Below are positions 56,445-64,000 of a stretch of 64,000 nucleotides of DNA, one piece after another. Positions within the stretch are counted from its first letter, which is position 1. Each line of letters begins with the position of its first letter. The stretch is from Nocardioides sp. Root122. GTDB taxonomy: Bacteria > Actinomycetota > Actinomycetes > Propionibacteriales > Nocardioidaceae. The stretch spans positions 392,212-456,211 of the forward strand of contig NZ_LMDE01000010.1 in NCBI RefSeq assembly GCF_001425025.1, written 5' to 3'. The notes beneath the pieces were generated by a model. That model saw nothing but the letters and a program-made list of their open reading frames with translations, had not been told where the DNA came from and did not search any database. The position numbers and the translations under genes were made by a program.

Positions 56445-57658
56445 GCACACCGGCCCGCCCAGTGAGCGCCGAGAGGCGGCGTGCCCGGCCGTCCGCGTCG
56501 TGGCTGACGGCACCGTGGCGGATCCTCACGCCGCTGGGCCGCGGAGTCGTGGCCGTCGGCGCGTTCGCTGCGGTCCTGTCCGAGTGGTTCCACTGGCACG
56601 AGTTCACGCAGCTCGCGGTGCTGTCCCTGGGCCTGCTGCTCCTCGGGCTGCTCTGGCAGCTGCTCCCCGGGACGCCGACTGCGGAGGTCACGCTGCGACG
56701 CCACCGTGTGGTCGAGGGCAGCGCATCGCCGAGCGCGCTCGTGGACGTGCAGGCGGGCGCGGCCCCGATGCTGTTCCCCAAGGTGGTCGTCCCCGTGGGA
56801 CGTCACAGGGTCGAGCTGCGCCTGCCCTTCCTGGGACCGTTCGCCCGCCACACCGAGGAGATCACGCTTCCCGACGTGCCCCGCGGGGTGCACATCGTCG
56901 GCCCCGTCACCTACGAGAAGAGCGACCCCGTCGGGCTCGTCGCGCGGCGGTTCCGGAGCGGGCAGGTCCTGGAGCTGTTCGTCTCGCCGCGGGTCACGGA
57001 CCTCGCCGTCTTCGCCGGCGGGCTGACCAACGACCTCGAGGGTGCCACCAGCCAGCGGCCGTCGATGAGTGACCTGGCCTTCCACGCCCTTCGCGAGTAC
57101 GTCCCGGGTGACGACCTGCGGCATGTGCACTGGCGCTCATCGGCCAAGGCGGGCGAGCTGCTGGTGCGACAGTTCCACGAGACCCGCCGCGGGCACGTCA
57201 CGGTGCTGCTGGACGCCACCCGGGACTCCTACCCCCGGCTCAGGGACTTCGAGCTCGCCGTCTCGGTGGCGACCTCGATCGCGCTGCGGGCCGTGCGGGA
57301 CGACTTCGACACCTACCTGCGTTGCGGCCCGCACTTCGCTCGCAGCCGGCACGCAGCGGCCATGACCGACGTCGCCTGCCGATTCGTCGGTGACGCCGTC
57401 GACTCCTACCAGGCTCACGCCTCGGCCGCGGCCGAGACCATCGCGGGGACGGGGCTCGTCGTCCAGGTCACCGGGGCCGCCCGCGACCTGGTGCAGCTCG
57501 ACGCGGCGGCGCAGTCGTTCGGCCGTGGGGCGGACTGGCTCGTCGTACGCGCCGACAGCGAGCACGACGCGACCATGCGCGACAGCGGGACGCTCCGTGA
57601 GCTGTCGGTGCCCGACCTCGCGCGGCTGCAAGAGCTCCTGGCGCGGGCGCGACGATGA
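56441..57658 (+). CDS. DUF58 domain protein
   Basis: A 405-residue protein with two N-terminal helices (VVAVGAFAAVLSEWF and LAVLSLGLLLLGLLWQLLP) and a DUF58/vWA-like domain marked by LREYVPGDDLRHVHWRSSAKAGELLVRQF and VTVLLDATRDSY. The family acts with MoxR and a transglutaminase-like membrane protein in an unknown envelope process. GTG start within the moxR stop; ATGA link to the next gene. Confidence 0.92.
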   Translation: MSTPARPVSAERRRARPSASWLTAPWRILTPLGRGVVAVGAFAAVLSEWFHWHEFTQLAVLSLGLLLLGLLWQLLPGTPTAEVTLRRHRVVEGSASPSALVDVQAGAAPMLFPKVVVPVGRHRVELRLPFLGPFARHTEEITLPDVPRGVHIVGPVTYEKSDPVGLVARRFRSGQVLELFVSPRVTDLAVFAGGLTNDLEGATSQRPSMSDLAFHALREYVPGDDLRHVHWRSSAKAGELLVRQFHETRRGHVTVLLDATRDSYPRLRDFELAVSVATSIALRAVRDDFDTYLRCGPHFARSRHAAAMTDVACRFVGDAVDSYQAHASAAAETIAGTGLVVQVTGAARDLVQLDAAAQSFGRGADWLVVRADSEHDATMRDSGTLRELSVPDLARLQELLARARR

Positions 57659-59898
57659 GGACGCAACGCGGCGCGAGCGCCGATGTCATCGTCGTCGCGG
57701 TGATGATGGCGACGATCCTCTCGATCTTCGACGACACCTTCGTCGACCGCAGGTACCTCGTGGCCGGCCTGGCCCCGGTGGCGCTGCTGCTCGTGATGGT
57801 GCTGGTGGCCCGACGCTTCCACGAGGGTGGCTGGTGGTTCTCCCTGGCTGCGCTGGTGATGTTCTCGCCGCTCGGGGCGGTCGTCGCCCTGCGGGAGCCG
57901 GGGCATTTCGTCGTGCCGTCCCTCGATGCCATGAGCCGGGTACTGGCTGAGAGCATCAGCGCGCCCACGACGCTGGTGAGCACGGTGCCACCCGTCGACT
58001 CCACTGGCGAGCTGTTGCTCGTGCCGTACCTGATCGGCTTCTTCGCCACGATGGCGTCTGCCTGGCTCGCCCTCGGCACGTCCCGGCCGCTCGCGCCAGT
58101 CGTGCCGCTCGTGCTGGCGCTCGGCGCGACGATCCCGCTCGGCGTGCTCGTGCCGACGCTGCTGGTGGTGCGGGGCATCTTCGTTGCCATCGTGCTCGTC
58201 GCGTGGTCGGCGGTCAGGGCACGTCGACGCGAGTCCCTGGCCGGCGCCGCTCGGGGATCGGTGGCTTCCGCGCTCACCGCAGTCGTGACCGTCGCCCTGC
58301 TCGCCGGACTGGTGAGCCTGCTGGTGCCCGACGACGACCACGCCGACCGCGTGCTCCTGCGAGGGAGCGACAACACCCCGCTGGTCTCCGCGGCAGCGTC
58401 CTCCGCACTACCTCCCGAGCGCGAGGGCGAGGACGTCCTCCTCAAGGCCTCCGGCGTCCCTGACGGGCAGCGCCTGCGCTTCGCCGTCCTCGATCTCTAC
58501 AGCTCCGAGGGATGGGTGCCGGCGGAGGAGTCACCTGGGTCCGACGGCTACGGGACCTACAAGCGGATCGGGCACGAGGTGGCGCCCCTGCACCCCGGGC
58601 GGACGGTGGTCGTGCGGGTCAGGCTCCGCTCCGGCTACGACAGTGACTGGCTCCCGCTCGTGGGCGAGCTGACGAGCATCGACTTCGCGTGGAACCCGGG
58701 CCGGACCGAGGCGTCGGACGTCCGCTACAACCAGAGCACGGCCACCGCGCTGGTGGTGGACGGCGTCGACGTCCGGGACCGCTACTCCTTCGAGTCGGTC
58801 GTCGGGGACGACACGTGGACGCGTCGCGACGCCGTCCGGGAGCCGACGGACGCCCAGCAGCAGCCCGTGGGGTCGTTCCTGGACGCCTACCTGCGGCCCT
58901 TCGACCGCGAGGAGCTGCTGCCCATCGAACGGGTGCTGCTCCTGGCCCGCTACCTCCGGCTCAACGGCAACGTGCGCTACGGCGTCGAGGTCTCGCAGAC
59001 CCCGGACGACCTCGGGCGCCGGATGCTCGGGACGCCTCGGGTCGTCGGGTCGCCCTTCCAGTACAGCGCCCTGATGGCGTTGGGCGCGTCCCGGCTCGGC
59101 GTGGCGGCCCGTGTGGTGACCGGCGCCCAGGTCGGGCGACGCGGCGTCGTGGACCACGGCGACGTGACCTCCTGGGTCGAGCTGCAGTTCGCGGACGGCA
59201 CCTGGCGTCCCCTCGACCCCGATCGCTACGTGGGCTCGCACGTGCTCGCCGACGGAGGTGACGCCACGGAGTCGGACGATGCTGACGCGTTCGTGCGCGA
59301 CCAGCTGCAGCAGGCGGCGAAGGGGAGGGACAAGGAGATCCGGTTGCCCGAGGGCGCCCCGATCACCGACGGCACCGCCGAGGACTCGTCACGTTCGCCG
59401 TGGCAGGTCGTCCTGCTCCTGATGGGGTCCCTCGTCGCCCTGATCCTCCTCGCCCTGCTCCTCGTGCCGGTGGTCAAGCTGCTCCGCCGCGTCCGCCGGC
59501 GGCGTACGTCGTCGTGGTCGGCGCCCTACGTCAACGGCTGGCAGGAGGTGCTCGACGCCGCCCGCGACCGCGGCACGCCGGTGCCCGACACCTGGAGCCG
59601 CGTCGCGCAGGCCTCCCGCCTGGGTGTCGGGCTCGACCTCGCCCGGCGCGCCGACGGCGCCGTCTTCGCGGCCCGTCCAGCCGATGGCACGGACGCTCTC
59701 GAGTTCTGGGACACCTGCATGGTGCTGCGCCGCGAGCTGGTCCGCGAGGTCGACCTGCGGCACCGGCTGTGGTCCTACCTCAACCCGGCGTCCTTGCTGG
59801 CCGGCTGGGCCCGCAACCGCTCACGCGCGGACTCAGCTGCGCGTCAGGTGCGCGACGAAGATCGCGGTGCCCGGCGTCAGCAGCCCGCGGGCGCGTGA
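57655..59898 (+). CDS. TgpA-like transglutaminase-fold membrane protein with degenerate triad
   Basis: A 747-residue membrane protein: about six N-terminal helices (to about 225), an external transglutaminase-like domain (about 240-530), one helix near 582-605 (LLLMGSLVALILLALLLVPVV) and a cytosolic C-terminus. In active TgpA proteins the core reads roughly GxCEQFA ... HAWVE ... DPTP; here it reads GSPFQYSALMALGASRLGVAARVV (about 465), TSWVELQF (about 503) and LDPDRY. The catalytic Cys and His appear replaced and only the Asp position remains, so enzymatic activity is doubtful. Its last 66 bases overlap the convergent methyltransferase gene. Confidence 0.85.
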   Translation: MRTQRGASADVIVVAVMMATILSIFDDTFVDRRYLVAGLAPVALLLVMVLVARRFHEGGWWFSLAALVMFSPLGAVVALREPGHFVVPSLDAMSRVLAESISAPTTLVSTVPPVDSTGELLLVPYLIGFFATMASAWLALGTSRPLAPVVPLVLALGATIPLGVLVPTLLVVRGIFVAIVLVAWSAVRARRRESLAGAARGSVASALTAVVTVALLAGLVSLLVPDDDHADRVLLRGSDNTPLVSAAASSALPPEREGEDVLLKASGVPDGQRLRFAVLDLYSSEGWVPAEESPGSDGYGTYKRIGHEVAPLHPGRTVVVRVRLRSGYDSDWLPLVGELTSIDFAWNPGRTEASDVRYNQSTATALVVDGVDVRDRYSFESVVGDDTWTRRDAVREPTDAQQQPVGSFLDAYLRPFDREELLPIERVLLLARYLRLNGNVRYGVEVSQTPDDLGRRMLGTPRVVGSPFQYSALMALGASRLGVAARVVTGAQVGRRGVVDHGDVTSWVELQFADGTWRPLDPDRYVGSHVLADGGDATESDDADAFVRDQLQQAAKGRDKEIRLPEGAPITDGTAEDSSRSPWQVVLLLMGSLVALILLALLLVPVVKLLRRVRRRRTSSWSAPYVNGWQEVLDAARDRGTPVPDTWSRVAQASRLGVGLDLARRADGAVFAARPADGTDALEFWDTCMVLRRELVREVDLRHRLWSYLNPASLLAGWARNRSRADSAARQVRDEDRGARRQQPAGA

Positions 59899-60654
59899 CC
59901 ACCCGCCCCAGACCCGGTCGTGGTCCTGGGGCCACTCCGGCTCGACGAGGTCGGCCAGCGTGAACCCGGCCCCGTGCAGCAGCCGGACCCAGTCGCCGAG
60001 CGTGCGGTGGTGCTCGACGTAGGACACCACGCCCGTCGCGTCGTCGACCTCGACGTAGGGGGTGCGGTCCCAGTAGGACTGGGTCGCGGTCAGGCCGGCC
60101 TCGCCCGGGTCGTCGGGGAACATCCAGCGCGTGGGGTGGGTCACCGAGAAGGCGAACCGGCCCCCGGGTCGCAGCACCCGGGCCGCCTCGGCCACCGCGA
60201 CGTCGATGTCGCTGACGAACTGCAGTGCGCCGAACGAGCAGAACACGATGTCGAAGCTGCGGTCGGCGAAGGGCAGGTCGGTGGCCGTCCCGCGCACCGA
60301 CGGGACGCCCACGCCGGTCTCCTCGTCGAGGCGCAGCGAGTGCTGCAGCTGGCGGTGCGACAGGTCGAGCCCGAAGCCGCGGCCGCCGTGCGTGCGGACC
60401 CAGCGCGAGCACTGCCCGGCGCCGCTGCCGACCTCGAGCACGTCGAGGTCGCGGACGTCTCCCAGGATGGCCAGCTCGTCCTCGGTGTGGCCCTCCGGGC
60501 CCCACACGAACCCGGCGTCACCGAGGAAGGCGCCGTGGGTCGCCTGGTACTCGTCGGCGTAGCGGTCCCAGTCGGGGCCGTTGGCGCTCCGGGACTCGTG
60601 CTCGGTGACGGGACGACGCTCGACCCGGACGGACTGGGGCAGGTGGTCCTCCAC
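59833..60654 (-). CDS. SAM-dependent methyltransferase
   Basis: A 273-residue class I methyltransferase. DWDRYADEYQATHGAFLGD is an N-terminal pattern of UbiE/small-molecule types; LDVLEVGSGAGQCSRW is motif I, GFGLDLSHRQL the ribose contact, and DIVFCSFGALQF motif IV. The substrate is unknown. A methyltransferase upstream of rpsA is common in actinobacteria. The GTG at 60652-60654 follows TACGCT by 6 bases (leaderless). Confidence 0.85.
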   Translation of the reverse strand: MEDHLPQSVRVERRPVTEHESRSANGPDWDRYADEYQATHGAFLGDAGFVWGPEGHTEDELAILGDVRDLDVLEVGSGAGQCSRWVRTHGGRGFGLDLSHRQLQHSLRLDEETGVGVPSVRGTATDLPFADRSFDIVFCSFGALQFVSDIDVAVAEAARVLRPGGRFAFSVTHPTRWMFPDDPGEAGLTATQSYWDRTPYVEVDDATGVVSYVEHHRTLGDWVRLLHGAGFTLADLVEPEWPQDHDRVWGGWSRARGLLTPGTAIFVAHLTRS

Positions 60655-60660
60655 ACCGAG

Positions 60661-60666
60661 AGCGTA
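60661..60666 (-). promoter_or_regulatory. -10 box of leaderless methyltransferase promoter
   Basis: TACGCT on the minus strand, 6 bases before the GTG at 60654. Confidence 0.4.
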
Positions 60667-60711
60667 CGGGGGACGCGGCGGCAGGGCGCAGGCCCGTGCC
60701 ACCATCTCCCG

Positions 60712-61629
60712 GTGGACGACCGCGGCACCTCCCTGACCCCGCTCGCCGGCGGACACTCAGGGCGTACGTTCCTCAGTGACGTCGCCGGTGAGCGCGCCGT
60801 GGTGCGCGTCTACCCACCCGGGGAGCCGCGTGGCGAGGTGGCCCCGGAGATCGACGCGGCGGTGCTGCACCTCGTGCGGGGTCTCCTCCCGGTGCCCGCG
60901 GTGGTGGAGGTGCGTCGCGCCGAGCCCGCCCAGGGCCTCCCCGGGCTGCTCGTCACGGAGTGGCGGCCGGGGGAGCGCGGCGACCTCGTGGTCACCGACC
61001 TCGCCGCTGCCGGCGACGTCGAGGGTCTGTCCCGTCTCGGGGCGTCGCTGGGGCACGTTGCCGGCACGCTCGCCGGGATGCCGATGGTCCGGCCGGGTCC
61101 GTTCGTCGGCGCGGACCTGGCGCTGGGAGAGTTCCCGCACGGCGGGCTGGCGGAGTGGGTGGACCTGCACCTGGGCGCGTGGTCCGAGCAGGACCGGTCG
61201 CGACTGCGTGGGGTCGCGGACGACGCCCAGGACCTCCTCGACACGGTAGGCCGCGCGTGCCTCGTGCACAGCGACCTCAACCCCAAGAACGTGCTCGTGG
61301 ATCGACGTACGCTGACGGTCAGCGCCGTGCTCGACTGGGAGTTCTCCCACGCGGGGCACCCGTGGACCGACGTCGGCAACCTGCTGCGCTTCGAGCGCCA
61401 CCCCGCCTACGTCGAGGCCGTGCTGGCCGCCTGGACCGACCTCCGTGGCGGGAGCCCGGACGACCTCCGCGACGGGGCCCGCGCGGCCGACCTGTGGGCC
61501 CTGGCCGAGCTGGCCTCCCGCCCGGCGGCGAACCCCGTCGCCGAGCGGGCGGACGCGCTCCTCCGGGCGGTGGCACGCACGGGCGATCTGCACGCGCCCC
61601 CACCCACCACGGCGGCGCGCCAGGAGTGA
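60712..61629 (+). CDS. APH-family phosphotransferase
   Basis: A 305-residue kinase-fold protein of the aminoglycoside/choline kinase group. LTPLAGGHSGRTFLSDV is the glycine-rich loop, AVVRVY the ATP-binding Lys position (replaced by Arg), LVHSDLNPKNVLVD the catalytic loop (HxDxxxxN) and LDWEFSHAGHPWTDVGNLLRF the metal-binding segment. Such proteins phosphorylate small molecules or sugars; resistance is not implied. The GTG at 60712 is the only start close to the first motif. Confidence 0.85.
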   Translation: MDDRGTSLTPLAGGHSGRTFLSDVAGERAVVRVYPPGEPRGEVAPEIDAAVLHLVRGLLPVPAVVEVRRAEPAQGLPGLLVTEWRPGERGDLVVTDLAAAGDVEGLSRLGASLGHVAGTLAGMPMVRPGPFVGADLALGEFPHGGLAEWVDLHLGAWSEQDRSRLRGVADDAQDLLDTVGRACLVHSDLNPKNVLVDRRTLTVSAVLDWEFSHAGHPWTDVGNLLRFERHPAYVEAVLAAWTDLRGGSPDDLRDGARAADLWALAELASRPAANPVAERADALLRAVARTGDLHAPPPTTAARQE

Positions 61630-61649
61630 CTCCGGCACGCCGGAACGGC

Positions 61650-61655
61650 TAGCCT
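61650..61655 (+). promoter_or_regulatory. -10 box of leaderless promoter
   Basis: TAGCCT, 6 bases before the ATG at 61662. Confidence 0.5.
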
Positions 61656-61661
61656 CGCGCC

Positions 61662-62117
61662 ATGACGGGGCGTACGGCGACGAGGGCAGGGGCGACGGCG
61701 TTGCTCCTCGGCGGCTGGGCAGTCCTGCTGCGCGGGCTCTACCTGTTGCCGCGCACCACCGTCCCGGAGTACGACCTCGAGGCGGGTGGGCGCTTCGCGA
61801 TGTCGATCGACGTCTACCTCCCGGCCCTCGCCCTCTCCCTGCTCCTCCTCGTCGTGGGGCCGTTCGTCGTCCTGCGACGTCACGGGAGCATCGGTGGGGT
61901 GGCGGCGTCGGCGACCGCGGCGGTGTTCCTGGGATGGGTGTCGCAGCAGGACGCGCTCCAGTCCTACGTGCCGGACCTCGACGGTGCGATCCTCATGGCG
62001 TTCGGTCTCGTGGCCGCCGCGTTCTTCCTGTACCTGCTCGAGATCGTCGCTCGGCCCGCGACCCGCGAGGAACCGTCCGCCGAGGTCGCAGAAGACGGGC
62101 TGCGCGACCCGGTGTGA
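61662..62117 (+). CDS. hypothetical membrane protein
   Basis: A 151-residue protein with four helices: GATALLLGGWAVLLRGLYLL, YLPALALSLLLLVVGPFVVL, GVAASATAAVFLGWVS and AILMAFGLVAAAFFLYLLEIVA. An acidic C-terminal tail follows. No family recognised. Start from the TAGCCT box 6 bases upstream. Confidence 0.72.
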   Translation: MTGRTATRAGATALLLGGWAVLLRGLYLLPRTTVPEYDLEAGGRFAMSIDVYLPALALSLLLLVVGPFVVLRRHGSIGGVAASATAAVFLGWVSQQDALQSYVPDLDGAILMAFGLVAAAFFLYLLEIVARPATREEPSAEVAEDGLRDPV

Positions 62118-62351
62118 CGGGTCCGGTCGCTCCACCATGCTGAGCGTGGCCCGAGCGTGGCGCCCCGGTTGGACTCGCGGGCTCGTGCGCGCGTAGTCTT
62201 AAGCGTTGCGCCAGTCGTCCGCCGGGGTTCCATACCGAGCGAACCGGGGCTCGCCGCGTCGCCGTCAGTGATCCGTCACCGTCGGTGACCAGTGAAACAG
62301 GCGGCTGCGTGCGTCCGCACGACTTCATCCATCCAAGGAATCACTTCCCAT
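62118..62351 (+). promoter_or_regulatory. rpsA upstream region and long leader
   Basis: TAGTCT at 62194-62199 is the likely -10, with TTGGAC at 62169-62174 as a poorly spaced (19-base) -35. This gives a leader of about 145 bases. It contains a perfect hairpin GTCACC-GTC-GGTGAC (62275-62289). S1 autoregulates its own mRNA in E. coli, so a leader with structure is plausible as a control site. Confidence 0.45.
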
Positions 62352-63830
62352 ATGACCATGCTCTCGACTCTTCCGGACTACGACGCCCCCCAGGTGGCTG
62401 TCAACGACATCGGGTCCGAAGAAGACTTCCTCGCGGCAATCGACGCGACCATCAAGTACTTCAACGACGGCGACATCGTCGAGGGGACCATCGTCAAGGT
62501 GGACCGCGACGAGGTCCTCCTCGACATCGGCTACAAGACCGAGGGCGTCATCCCCTCGCGCGAGCTGTCGATCAAGCACGACGTCGACCCCAACGAGGTC
62601 GTTTCCGTGGGCGACAAGGTCGAGGCCCTGGTCCTCCAGAAGGAGGACAAGGAAGGCCGTCTGATCCTGTCCAAGAAGCGCGCCCAGTACGAGCGCGCCT
62701 GGGGCACCATCGAGCAGGTCAAGGAGGAGGACGGCGTCGTCGAGGGCACCGTCATCGAGGTCGTCAAGGGCGGCCTCATCATCGACATCGGCCTGCGCGG
62801 CTTCCTGCCGGCCTCGCTCGTGGAGATGCGTCGCGTCCGCGACCTGCAGCCCTACGTCGGCCAGGTCCTCGAGGCCAAGATCATCGAGCTCGACAAGAAC
62901 CGCAACAACGTGGTCCTGTCGCGCCGCGCCTGGCTCGAGCAGACCCAGTCCGAGGTCCGCCACGGCTTCCTGACCCAGCTTCAGAAGGGCCAGATCCGCA
63001 AGGGTGTCGTCTCCTCGATCGTCAACTTCGGTGCGTTCGTGGACCTCGGCGGCGTCGACGGCCTCGTCCACGTCTCCGAGCTCTCCTGGAAGCACATCGA
63101 CCACCCGTCCGAGGTCGTCGCCGTGGGCGACGAGGTCACCGTCGAGGTCCTCGACGTCGACATGGACCGCGAGCGTGTCTCCCTGTCGCTGAAGGCGACG
63201 CAGGAGGACCCGTGGCAGCACTTCGCCCGGACCCACCAGATCGGCCAGATCGTCCCGGGCAAGGTCACCAGGCTGGTGCCCTTCGGTTCGTTCGTCCGCG
63301 TCGAGGAGGGCATCGAGGGCCTGGTGCACATCTCCGAGCTCGCCGAGCGCCACGTCGAGATCCCGGAGCAGGTCGTCCAGGTCAACGACGACGTCATGGT
63401 CAAGATCATCGACATCGACCTCGAGCGTCGCCGGATCTCGCTGTCGCTCAAGCAGGCCAACGAGACCGCTGCCGCGGCCGACGTGGAGGAGTTCGACCCG
63501 ACCCTCTACGGCATGACCGCCACCTACGACGAGCAGGGCAACTACGTCTACCCCGAGGGCTTCGACCCCGAGACGGGCGAGTGGCTCGAGGGCTTCGACG
63601 ACCAGCGCGCCATCTGGGAGGACCAGTACGCCAAGGCGCACGCCCGCTGGGAGCAGCACGTCAAGCAGCAGGCTGAGGCGAAGGTTTCCGCGGCCGAGGC
63701 GAGCGAGGCCACGTCGTACTCCTCCGGTGGCGACACTGAGGATGAGACCGGTGGCGACACCGGCGGTTCGCTGGCGTCCGACGAGGCGCTGCAGGCGCTC
63801 CGCGAGAAGCTCACGGGCGGCCAGGCCTGA
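62352..63830 (+). CDS. rpsA: 30S ribosomal protein S1
   Basis: A 492-residue RNA-binding ribosomal protein with four S1 domains, as usual in actinobacteria (six in E. coli): near residues 38-105 (DIVEGTIVKVDRDEVLLDIG), 123-190 (GVVEGTVIEVVKGGLIIDIG), 208-278 (GVVSSIVNFGAFVDLGGVDG) and 295-363 (GKVTRLVPFGSFVRVEEG). An acidic, Ser/Thr-rich tail follows (SSGGDTEDETGGDTGG). The ATG at 62352 is preceded by AAGGAA; a second ATG lies two codons on. The frame is open to 62292 but that part does not fit the family. Confidence 0.97.
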   Translation: MTMLSTLPDYDAPQVAVNDIGSEEDFLAAIDATIKYFNDGDIVEGTIVKVDRDEVLLDIGYKTEGVIPSRELSIKHDVDPNEVVSVGDKVEALVLQKEDKEGRLILSKKRAQYERAWGTIEQVKEEDGVVEGTVIEVVKGGLIIDIGLRGFLPASLVEMRRVRDLQPYVGQVLEAKIIELDKNRNNVVLSRRAWLEQTQSEVRHGFLTQLQKGQIRKGVVSSIVNFGAFVDLGGVDGLVHVSELSWKHIDHPSEVVAVGDEVTVEVLDVDMDRERVSLSLKATQEDPWQHFARTHQIGQIVPGKVTRLVPFGSFVRVEEGIEGLVHISELAERHVEIPEQVVQVNDDVMVKIIDIDLERRRISLSLKQANETAAAADVEEFDPTLYGMTATYDEQGNYVYPEGFDPETGEWLEGFDDQRAIWEDQYAKAHARWEQHVKQQAEAKVSAAEASEATSYSSGGDTEDETGGDTGGSLASDEALQALREKLTGGQA

Positions 63831-63861
63831 GCGGCTGACCACCACGCACGACCCGTACGAC

Positions 63862-63896
63862 ACGACGGCCCCCCGGGACTCCCGGGGGGCCGTCGT
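63862..63896 (+). terminator. strong terminator after rpsA
   Basis: A 16-bp perfect stem (63862-63877 with 63881-63896) closed by a 3-base loop ACT, 31 bases past the rpsA stop. No T-run, typical of GC-rich actinobacteria. Confidence 0.85.
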
Positions 63897-63927
63897 CGTG
63901 TCAGGGCGGGTCCGCTACAACTGGCAC

Positions 63928-64000
63928 ATGACTGGACGTGGCACCTCGGCACTGGTCCTCGGCGGCGGTGGGATCACCGGCATCGCCTGGGAGCTCGGCA
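63928..64000 (+). CDS. patatin-like phospholipase, 3'-truncated by the window
   Basis: Only the first 24 codons are visible: MTGRGTSALVLGGGGITGIAWELG. The LVLGGGGxxG motif is the oxyanion-hole loop at the N-terminus of patatin-like (rssA type) hydrolases. The serine and the rest lie outside. TACAAC 6 bases before the ATG may be a weak -10. Confidence 0.7.
   Translation, partial: MTGRGTSALVLGGGGITGIAWELG

Noticed and set aside
59920..60711. Long upstream extension of the phosphotransferase frame
   Set aside because: That part lies opposite the methyltransferase gene and has low-complexity translation; the kinase domain starts after the GTG at 60712.

Overview
The window is a gene-dense, very GC-rich (about 70% by eye) actinobacterial chromosome segment. 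Many genes start with GTG, ATGA/GTGA start-stop overlaps are common, and the gene order his-trp-lgt-glt-pyk ... pdtaR ... polA ... rpsA is the one known from Streptomyces, Mycobacterium and Propionibacteriales. Gene content (ECF42 sigma factor with DGPF genes, an SCO1 gene between trpA and lgt, an HGxxPAAW protein, AftD-like and DUF3068 proteins) best fits Nocardioides or a close relative. That assignment is inference from gene content; no marker gene was searched.

Layout. 1-5.1 kb: the 3' end of glgC, an operon of three DGPF/YCII proteins plus an ECF42-type sigma factor with a recognisable ECF42-like promoter, and pgm. 5.1-13.4 kb: accessory genes (AidB-like flavoprotein, secreted metalloprotease, YihY/BrkB protein, K+ channel, sulfotransferase, secreted CHAP wall hydrolase, small membrane protein). 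13.7-14.0 kb: tRNA-Gly-Cys-Val operon on the minus strand with a clear promoter. 14.1-28.5 kb: core metabolism: pabC-like, hisI, Trp-associated membrane proteins, trpC-trpB-trpA, an SCO1 lipoprotein, lgt, gltB-gltD and pyk; trpE is absent from its usual place. 28.6-31.9 kb: a chemoreceptor with a sigma28-like promoter, a HTH/LAGLIDADG-type gene beside an unusual short tRNA with anticodon CAA, and the ANTAR regulator PdtaR. 32.1-37.8 kb: livJHMGF branched-chain amino acid transporter and a GNAT gene. 37.9-41.1 kb: a thioesterase and polA.

41.1-59.9 kb is an envelope block lying between polA and the methyltransferase/rpsA end of the usual neighbourhood. It holds a flippase, GT-C-like membrane proteins, a DUF2613 peptide, a decaprenyl-phosphate phosphoribosyltransferase-like UbiA protein, a GT4 glycosyltransferase, a methyltransferase, a 1369-residue AftD-like arabinofuranosyltransferase, an acyltransferase, a DUF3068/PorA-type protein and a MoxR-DUF58-transglutaminase-like operon whose transglutaminase triad is degenerate. 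Together these suggest synthesis, decoration and export of an arabinose-containing (or related) envelope glycan in an organism not expected to make mycolic acids. The block ends in tail-to-tail CDS overlaps on both sides. The window closes with a kinase-like gene, a small membrane protein, rpsA with a strong terminator, and the first codons of a patatin-like gene.

The main regulatory theme is leaderless transcription. At fifteen genes a TANNNT -10 box lies 6-8 nt before the ATG/GTG with no Shine-Dalgarno sequence. In one case two divergent genes share a single palindromic -10 element (42363-42376).
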